From positions 2,356,001 through 2,420,000 of the forward strand of contig JANTQA010000029.1 in assembly GCA_027625915.1 (NCBI GenBank): a stretch of 64,000 bases of DNA, written 5' to 3'. A program made the translations under genes and the position numbers. Position 1 is the stretch's first letter; the number at the start of each line of letters is the position of its first letter. Source of the stretch: Anaeramoeba flamelloides. Taxonomy: Eukaryota; Metamonada; Anaeramoebidae. Of the stretch, positions 56,976 to 64,000 are shown piece after piece. The notes beneath the pieces were generated by a model. The model saw nothing but the letters and a program-made list of their open reading frames with translations. It had not been told where the DNA came from and did no database searches.

Positions 56976-59900
56976 TTAATCTATTTGATTTGAAACATTA
57001 CTAATTTGTGAATGGTTAATTTTTAAATTTCTTTTCTTTTTTTGGGTTTGTAAAATGGGCTTTTCAATTTCAATTTGTGAATGTGAAATTAAATTTAAAT
57101 TGTCATCATTATCAACATTATTTTCAATGGGATGCATTTCAAATCCCTTTCTTTTCCTATCCACGGAATCGTGCAATTGCAAAACTTGATTCATTAATTG
57201 GGAACAGCGCTTTAATCTCGATTTATAATTAAGAATTTGGTCGTCTGATTTCTTTAACTTTTGGGAATATTGGTTAACATCCTGCTCTAATTTCAGTTTT
57301 GATTGTTTCAATTGCTTACTTTCGTTTATTTTTTGCTGGTAATTAGTTTTCAATTTCTCGATTGAATTTATTATTTGTGTTGTTTTTTCAATTTGTGCAT
57401 TCAAATTATTACTTTCATTCAGCAATTTTTGATTTTTTTGATTTAAGATTTTATTATTTGCCTCGAGTTTCTTTTTAATATTATCGTGGGTGATACGATA
57501 ATTTTTAAATTCTCTTTGCAATTGGGCCTTTTCATTATTTAATGTTTTAATTTGTGTTTCGAAATGTTGCCTTTTTGAATTAAATTCTTTTAAATTCTTT
57601 TGTTTTAATTTTAGAAAGGCAATTTCATCCTCTTTGATTGCTTTTATTTTTTCGTCATATTCTGATTTCATTTTTAAAGTATTATAGTTTTGTTTTTTCA
57701 TTTGTACAATTTTTTCCTTTTCCTTTTTCAACAAAATATTAACATTTTTTAATTCATTAATTTTGTTTTTGATTTTTTCATTTAATACTTTAATTTCATT
57801 GTCCTTTTGTTGATCATCAATTTTTAATTGTGAATTCTTTTGATTTAAATTTTTTATTTGCTCTCCCAATTGCTTAATTTTTTCATTCAAATTTTCATGA
57901 AGTAATTTAATATTCTCAATTTCCTTTTCCATTTTTTTATTTTTGTCGATCAATTTTTCATTTTCATTTTCAAGTTCGATTTCTTTCATTAAATCTAAAT
58001 TATTATGATGCTTTAATATTTGGTTGATTTTGTTTTTCCAATATTCTTCTTGCTTAATTAATGATTCTTTACTTTCCTTAATCACGTTCATTGGGATTTG
58101 ATTTTTTTCTAATTTGTCTACTGCCTCTGTTTTTTCAGTTTGCAATTTGGCAATTTGCATCTTTGATTTTTTTATTGTATTTAGCATATTATTGATCTCA
58201 CTTCTTAATGAAGAATTATTTTCTTTATATAATAAAAGTTCATTTTCTAATTGCCTTATTTTTTTTTCCAAATTAATAAAATTAATATTATCTTTAAATT
58301 TGAAACTCGTCGAAAATTTTTTTTGTTTTGAGAGTTGATTATTTTTTTCTTTCTCTTTTTTCAAATTATTTTCAAGATTTTCTAGTTGCCCTTTCAACAA
58401 TTCTTCATTATATTTCAAATTATTAAATTCAATGTTCAAAACTTCATATTTTTTTTGCGATTCAATTAATTTTTTTTCAATGGGCTTCATTTCTTCAAGT
58501 ATTTCCATATTCTCAATTTCGATATTATTTTCTTTATTTCTCATTGTATTTCCAATTACTTTATTGTCACGGCCCATTCCTATCCCCTCCTTCTTCTCCC
58601 CCAGTTGTCCCATTTGAGTATTTTTCGTAAAATAAAAAACACTTGCATCCTTTTTAATTATATCTAATTGCCTTATTAAAGTTTTTTCTAATTTAGTTTT
58701 TTCATTAGCCATTTCTACATTTTCATTTTTATAATTATCTCTTTCCTTTGTTAAATTCGTTAATTCATATTTGGCATTATCCAATTCCTTACTTAATTTT
58801 TCATTTTCCAATTTGAATTGCTTTTTCATTTTTACATAATTCTTTTTTTTTAAATTATTTGACTTTCTTTCCTTTAATAATCTTTCAACATCCGTTGAAT
58901 GAGAAATCACTTCGCTGTCGTATTTGTTTTGAAACTCTTCAGATAGTTTAATATATTTTTCTAAATCCATTCGAGATTTCTTTAACGATTCCATTATTTC
59001 TTTATTTTGAATTTCCAATTTGCTATTATTATTCTTTTCTTCAATCCATTGCTCTTCAATTAAAAGATATTTTTTTTCTAATAATAATAAGTCCTTTTCA
59101 AATTCGGATTTTTGTTTAATAATCTCTTCCCTTGATAACTTTTCATTGTTAATTGCATTTCGAATTTCTTCTTCCACAATATCCTTGGCTTGGATTAACC
59201 CACTTAAATCATTTTCTTTTAATTTGAGTCTTTCTCCCATTTCTTGGTATTGTAAATCTAGATTATTTAAATTCCTTTTGAGAGTCTGGTTTTCTTGTTC
59301 TTTCAATTCCATTTCCTTTGTTAATTCGTTAATAACCTGTTGCTTTTCATTATTTTTTAAATCTAAAAATTTTAATTTTTTAATATTATCTTGGATCAGA
59401 ATTAATTTTTCATTTAATTGTTCGTTGTAATTTTTAATCAAATCTCTTTCCTTTTGCAAATTTTCAAATTTATTTTTCATTTTTTCATTTTGTTTTATAA
59501 TTGTTTTGAAATTATTTATTTTGCTTTTTAATTTATTATTAATCATTTTCTTTTTTTTCATTTTTTCTTTCATTGTTTGAATTATTTCCAAGTATTCTTC
59601 TTTTTGTTGATTTGCCTTTAATTTTTCTTGCTCGTTTCTTTGCTCGTTTAATTCTTTAACGTTTTTTATGGATTCCACATTTTGCTTTTCTTCCTCTAAT
59701 TGAACTTTTAATTCTTCTATTTGGAAATTCCTTTGCTTATTATCATTTTCAATTCGTTCAATTTCATTTTTGAAATTATTTTTCACTTTTCTTAATTCAT
59801 TATTTTCTTGGTTTAAATTTTCCTTATTTTCCTTATAACTCTTTATTTCTTTTTTTACTATTTTAATTTCATTATTTAATTCATTTACCCGATTTTTCCA

Positions 59901-61823
59901 TTGCTGTAATGCATTTGTATATTCTTGTATATTTGTCTTTAAATTTTCATTGATTGACTTTTCAAATTTTAATTCTCCAACCAAATTGGAAATCTGTTTT
60001 TTCAGTAGATCTTGTTCACTTTCTAATATTTTTATCTGTCCGCTTCTTTCTTTTAGCCCCCTTTCATTTTCTTGAGATAATTTTTCTAATGCTAAATTTG
60101 CAGTTTTTAATAAGTATTCTTCTCTTTCCTTCTGCTTCTTTTGGTCATTTAGATATTGCTTTTTATGACTTGCATAATCAAAATTCCCATTTTTAAATTC
60201 ATATTCAATATAATCCTTCAAGACATCTCTCTGTAAAACTAAACCACCAATTAATTCCTTTTGTGATGTTATTAACTGTTCATAGAATTCATTTTTATTT
60301 TGTAAATCCTGACTAAATTCTTCAATTGAGAGCTTGGAATAATTATTTAAATTCTGCTTTAATTCATTAAAAATAGATTCCTTCCAATTTTCCAATTGGG
60401 AAATTAAATCTTTCAAATATCGGTTATTAATTTCATTTTCGCTATCACTAGAACTTTCGTTGCTATTATTTTTCTTTTCAGTTTTATTTCCATTTCCATT
60501 CAAAATGCTATTACCAACCATTTTTATATTGTCAAAAGATAAGACCTTCTTATTTTGGAAGTTTAACATTCGATCACTAGAAAAATTATTTTGTAAAATC
60601 TTTGTCAACTCCTTTGTCAATAAATTTACTTTTTTCTTATACACTTTTTTTTCCTCAAGTTCTAAATGATAATTTCTTTCAGAATTAATTATCTGCTTTT
60701 TTAATTCCTTTTCAACATTCGTGTATTGATCTAATTCATTAATTAATGTTAAGTGATCATGTATCACTCTTTCATATTCCAAATACTGATCATCGATCTC
60801 TTGTGCTCTTAATTGAATTTCATTTTGGACTTCATCAATTGTTTTGATTAATTTTTTATTTCGTTTTTTTTCATAAGTCCATTGGTTTTTATAACATAAG
60901 ATTTGTTTTTCTTTTGACATTTTTTGTAATTTCCACTTTTGTTTTTGGTTTTTTTTTATTTTTGATTCTTCGAATTCTAATTTGTTGACAGTAGTACCTT
61001 TTTCCCTTTGTTCTTCTTCTTCGGTTATTTCTTCAAATTCTAATTCGTTGTCATTATTGATTTCTTGGAATTCATTTTGAAAATATTCATCTTCATTTTC
61101 TTCATCTTCATCTTGGTCTTCGTCTTGGTCACTTTCTTCTTTTTGGATTTGGCTAAAATCATCCCAAAGAATTTGAAATTGCTTTTGTTGTTTCTGAAGC
61201 AATGCTTTTAATTGCAAATTTTCTTGAACTAAATCATCGATTTGCTTTTTGTTTTCTTCTTTGGAACTTTCGATCATTTGTTCAGAGAATTTGGTTGATT
61301 TCTCAACTTGTTTCAGCGATTCCTGATGTGCTTTTTTGTAAAGCAATTGAAGTGACTTTGTAATTCGAAGTTCACCAAGTGTTTTTGTATTTTTTTTTTC
61401 ATATTTGATATTTAATGTCTTTTCCTTTGAGAGTTGCTCTTCCAATTTCTCAACCAACACTTCGTTTTGCTGTTGAAGCGCTTGACGAGCATGCTTGTGA
61501 TGCTTTAATTCATTTTCAAGTGTGTTGGTTTTCCTTTTGTAATTAAATTCCTTTTCTTCAAGAAGGATGTTTAATCGATCAACTTCCTCAAGTGCATCAC
61601 CCAAGAGGGTTTGTTGCTCGGTAGCAAATTTCTGATGCAAACCAATTTCGCTTCTTAGTGTTGTTGTTAAGTCGGTGTCCTGTTTCCTATGGTTAACCGT
61701 TTTTTCCAGATCAATTTGGCTTTGTGTAAGCTTGCCTAACCTTTTTTTTAAAACAGCAACCTGATTTTTTAAATTTTGCATTTCACTTGTCCTTGTTTTA
61801 CGTTGAGTAATTATTTCTGTCAT
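56976..61823 (-). CDS. Giant coiled-coil protein, 1615 residues
   Basis: A single exon from ATG at 61823 to TAG-proximal end encodes a protein that is almost wholly heptad-patterned coiled coil, rich in Glu, Lys, Leu, Asn and Gln. The N-terminus (about 1-150) is less Asn-rich and better conserved-looking (LKNQVAVLKKRLGKL, LGDALEEVDRLNILLEEKE). An acidic insert (DQDEDQDEDEENEDE) lies near 233-250 and a Ser/Asn-rich break near 450-470. The C-terminal 60 residues are non-helical. No motor head, FHA, GRIP or membrane domain is seen. It resembles golgin, rootletin or CENP-E-tail type scaffolds only by composition, so a structural or tethering role is inference. Antisense open frames are shadows of its codon bias. 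Confidence 0.88.
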   Translation of the reverse strand: MTEIITQRKTRTSEMQNLKNQVAVLKKRLGKLTQSQIDLEKTVNHRKQDTDLTTTLRSEIGLHQKFATEQQTLLGDALEEVDRLNILLEEKEFNYKRKTNTLENELKHHKHARQALQQQNEVLVEKLEEQLSKEKTLNIKYEKKNTKTLGELRITKSLQLLYKKAHQESLKQVEKSTKFSEQMIESSKEENKKQIDDLVQENLQLKALLQKQQKQFQILWDDFSQIQKEESDQDEDQDEDEENEDEYFQNEFQEINNDNELEFEEITEEEEQREKGTTVNKLEFEESKIKKNQKQKWKLQKMSKEKQILCYKNQWTYEKKRNKKLIKTIDEVQNEIQLRAQEIDDQYLEYERVIHDHLTLINELDQYTNVEKELKKQIINSERNYHLELEEKKVYKKKVNLLTKELTKILQNNFSSDRMLNFQNKKVLSFDNIKMVGNSILNGNGNKTEKKNNSNESSSDSENEINNRYLKDLISQLENWKESIFNELKQNLNNYSKLSIEEFSQDLQNKNEFYEQLITSQKELIGGLVLQRDVLKDYIEYEFKNGNFDYASHKKQYLNDQKKQKEREEYLLKTANLALEKLSQENERGLKERSGQIKILESEQDLLKKQISNLVGELKFEKSINENLKTNIQEYTNALQQWKNRVNELNNEIKIVKKEIKSYKENKENLNQENNELRKVKNNFKNEIERIENDNKQRNFQIEELKVQLEEEKQNVESIKNVKELNEQRNEQEKLKANQQKEEYLEIIQTMKEKMKKKKMINNKLKSKINNFKTIIKQNEKMKNKFENLQKERDLIKNYNEQLNEKLILIQDNIKKLKFLDLKNNEKQQVINELTKEMELKEQENQTLKRNLNNLDLQYQEMGERLKLKENDLSGLIQAKDIVEEEIRNAINNEKLSREEIIKQKSEFEKDLLLLEKKYLLIEEQWIEEKNNNSKLEIQNKEIMESLKKSRMDLEKYIKLSEEFQNKYDSEVISHSTDVERLLKERKSNNLKKKNYVKMKKQFKLENEKLSKELDNAKYELTNLTKERDNYKNENVEMANEKTKLEKTLIRQLDIIKKDASVFYFTKNTQMGQLGEKKEGIGMGRDNKVIGNTMRNKENNIEIENMEILEEMKPIEKKLIESQKKYEVLNIEFNNLKYNEELLKGQLENLENNLKKEKEKNNQLSKQKKFSTSFKFKDNINFINLEKKIRQLENELLLYKENNSSLRSEINNMLNTIKKSKMQIAKLQTEKTEAVDKLEKNQIPMNVIKESKESLIKQEEYWKNKINQILKHHNNLDLMKEIELENENEKLIDKNKKMEKEIENIKLLHENLNEKIKQLGEQIKNLNQKNSQLKIDDQQKDNEIKVLNEKIKNKINELKNVNILLKKEKEKIVQMKKQNYNTLKMKSEYDEKIKAIKEDEIAFLKLKQKNLKEFNSKRQHFETQIKTLNNEKAQLQREFKNYRITHDNIKKKLEANNKILNQKNQKLLNESNNLNAQIEKTTQIINSIEKLKTNYQQKINESKQLKQSKLKLEQDVNQYSQKLKKSDDQILNYKSRLKRCSQLMNQVLQLHDSVDRKRKGFEMHPIENNVDNDDNLNLISHSQIEIEKPILQTQKKKRNLKINHSQISNVSNQID

Positions 61824-62139
61824 TACAGATCGCTTTTACAAAAAGTAAAGAAAGAATTACAAAAGTAACTAGAAAATTAAAGTAAAAAAAAACAGAAAAA
61901 AAATGACAATAATTACCTCAAGAAAATTATTCAATTTAAATTGTTTTACCTTTAATTATTCTTGGTTTTGTTGTTTACAGATATAAGTTTCATCTCTCTT
62001 TTAAGTTTTTAATTTATTAGTTTTTCCAAACTTTAAGGTATTTTCAATTTATCTCATAACATTTTTTTAATAATTAAATAGAAATGGGATCTTATTTTGG
62101 CTAGAACTAATCAGAAATATTATGTTTTACAAATTCCAA

Positions 62140-62480
62140 CTGGATTAGAACAAAATTCTGATTGACTACCATTTCATTTATTAAAATAATATATTCAGAA
62201 TTGGTAAAACCTTTACTCAAATTACAATCTGAGTTTCTTTTTTCTAAAATGTTTTCTAAATTAAAAGTCCCAAGAAATTTACAATAAACAATTAGAAAAG
62301 ATAGACTTGGTTTCTTAAAGTTCTAGTGTTAAAAAATGAAAATTTGAAAAAAGAATTATCAAATTGGAAAATTTATCTCAACAAAAAGAGAAACTATTTT
62401 TTGAGATATTTAGTTGGAATAAAAATAGCCTTGGAGAAAGTTTTTTTTTATTATTGAAAAAGTGTAAATTACACTCTAGT
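62140..62480 (-). repeat. Repeat R4, copy 3 (inverted, partial)
   Basis: The reverse complement follows the right half of 47332-47835: 'ttgagataaattttccaatt', 'agaactttaagaaacca', then T-rich sequence. It lies upstream of the coiled-coil gene. Confidence 0.6.
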
Positions 62481-62639
62481 TGCCCCTTGACTTAAATTTA
62501 CTAAAGGGTAAATTTAAGGGTAAAATCATAGATTTTATGATTATAAATATATCGAAATAATTATATTAATAAGTTGTGAAACAAATATCTTACATGAAAA
62601 AAAGCCTATAAAAGATTTTTAATTGTTACTATTAGTAAA

Positions 62640-62980
62640 ATTTGTGTATTTTTTTTTATTTTAAAATCAAATCCTTTTTATAAATAACCAAATTTTTTAT
62701 GAATGAAGCAATAAACCTACCTAAAGTTCATTACAGGAAGGCGTCTATAGAATACTCATATAATTGTTTGATACCCTAGGTAGATCAACTTTTTTTGAAA
62801 AAAAATCCAGTTTTATTGAGGTTTGATAGAGTTACCAAAATGAAATTTTTCTTCTTGTTTTTTGATTGATTGAATGGTGTTTTGAACAAGTGTGATTTCA
62901 TTAATCATCATTCTAATAAGTGGGGGAGTTATAATTGAAAAAGTTCGATTCTTAAAAAAAGGAATTTGATTGTAAATAAA
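62640..62980 (+). repeat. Partial copy of M4 interior
   Basis: Landmarks 'aaagttcatta', 'tagaatactcat', 'tgttgata' (variants), 'gtagatca', 'tttcattaatc' and 'ttctaataagt' follow the order of the interior of 31752-32212. Clear terminal repeats are missing, so it is a decayed copy. Confidence 0.55.
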
Positions 62981-63274
62981 TGAAATTACACAATAATTTT
63001 CCTAATATTCACAATTAAAAATCTTTTCCGGGATTTTTTTCACTGCTTTACTTTATTTTGGATTGAGTTATTAATTCTATTCTATTTCTTTAATAAACTT
63101 AAAATAAAAATTCGGATATCAATTTTTTCTTGAATCCAAATTTTTATTGTTTTTTTTTTTTTAATACTAAATCTAGAGTCTTGAATTCGAACTAAACTAT
63201 TGATAAAAAAACTGGAAAAATCTATTAAAAATAAATTAACTCAACTAAATTCTTATTAAAATCATTTATATTTC

Positions 63275-63925
63275 AAAAATTGTGACGAGCCTGAAATAAT
63301 AAAATGGAATAATAATAATAAATATTCTTTAATAATTTAATAAAAACTAAGTGTAATTTAATTTTTAATTATTCCAAACATACAAAAACCTGATATTTTA
63401 AAAATATAAAAAAAAAAAAACAATAAAAACGAAAAAAAAAGTAAAACGACAATTTTGGAATAATCCTTCCAGATTTTGAATTACTGAAATTTCAAATGAA
63501 AAAATGTTCACATAAAGATTTTTTACAAATAATTAAAGTCATTTTAAAGGCCATTATATAGTCTCGATCTTCTCCATGATTATTTGTATTTTCAAAGATC
63601 TTTTAGTTTTTTTTTCACATTAACTTTTCTTTAAAAAAAAAAAAGAAATAGATCAAAAGAAAGAAAAGGAAAAGAAAAAAAAAGAGGATCCAGAAAAAAA
63701 AAAAAGAAAGAAAAAAAAATAAAAAACAAAAAAAAAATTTGAAGAAATTAAAAAAAATTATTCTGATCTAAAAAAATTGAAATTTTGTTTTGATAGGAAA
63801 ATAGGAACAAAACCCTTCAAAACAACTTCCAAATAAATTATAAAGTGAGTCAGCATTTTTGAAAAATAGTTTATTTACAAATCCACAACTTCCATTGATC
63901 ATATATTGATTCTTAATAATATAAT
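63275..63925 (+). repeat. Dispersed repeat R1, right copy
   Basis: This is the same-orientation counterpart of 60-680, from 'gcctgaaataat' through 'aaaaacctgatatttta' to 'gaaaaatagttta'. The two copies are about 63 kb apart. Confidence 0.5.
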
Positions 63926-64000
63926 TATTTTGAAAATATGAAATTACTTTTATAAAAGATATGAAGGTTTCTGTTCTTGATTTAGATATGATATTTTTCA

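Noticed and set aside
58114-60669. Several plus-strand frames opposite the coiled-coil gene
   Set aside because: They are antisense by-products of Lys/Glu codon bias, with no independent features.
1-64000. LTR retroelements, LINEs, Polinton-type elements, CRISPR arrays, tRNA and rRNA genes
   Set aside because: No reverse transcriptase, integrase core outside Tc1, capsid-like protein, spaced identical repeats, or tRNA T-loop/rRNA signature was seen on either strand by eye.

Overview
The window is very AT-rich nuclear DNA of a microbial eukaryote. I see no bacterial operons, no rRNA or tRNA genes, no CRISPR array, and no LTR, retroviral or Polinton-type element. Genes are widely spaced and mostly intron-poor. 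Where introns can be placed by protein homology they are GT-AG and usually 55-334 bp. The standard stop codons fit every gene. Proteins are rich in Lys/Glu/Asn/Gln low-complexity tracts. A MyTH4-RhoGAP fusion beside a stand-alone RhoGAP protein, with this composition, suggests a free-living amoeboid or flagellate protist; an Anaeramoeba-like metamonad is my best guess, from general resemblance only.

Genes I recognise, left to right. Phosphatidylserine synthase (minus, 4 exons, 6488-10237). A methylenetetrahydrofolate reductase homologue (minus, 2 exons, 15637-24953) whose catalytic barrel has lost most active-site motifs while its C-terminal regulatory half is well conserved. A SART3/Prp24-type U4/U6 recycling factor with HAT repeats, two RRMs and a C-terminal Lsm-binding tail (plus, 28385-31483). 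A 189-residue RhoGAP protein (plus, 3 exons, 34196-35289) facing a MyTH4-RhoGAP protein (minus, 37924-40485). A small two-exon unknown gene (45225-45707). An Asn/Gln/Ser-rich unknown protein (48935-51062). TMEM147 (minus, 2 exons, 51660-52586), divergent from a tail-anchored acidic protein (plus, 52842-54065). A 1615-residue coiled-coil protein (minus, 56976-61823). Functionally the set is mostly housekeeping: ER membrane lipid synthesis and translocon, spliceosome recycling, Rho-GTPase control and a cytoskeletal-type coiled coil.

The remainder is dominated by DNA transposon debris. A nearly whole Tc1/mariner element (20338-21928) carries a transposase with two small introns and sits in the 7.5-kb intron of the MTHFR-like gene, close to a decayed relative (18353-19384). 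Around these are several families of short inverted-repeat elements: a ~540-bp Tc1-like MITE in three copies (5443, 42413, 54441), TIR elements at 13845, 14409, 23422, 31752, 35831 and 43494, and long foldback palindromes at 2784, 8905, 27755, 55310 and 56370. Further dispersed repeats recur at 60/63275, 11850/26185/40975 and 43716/47332/62140. These families were found by eye on both strands, so their boundaries are approximate.
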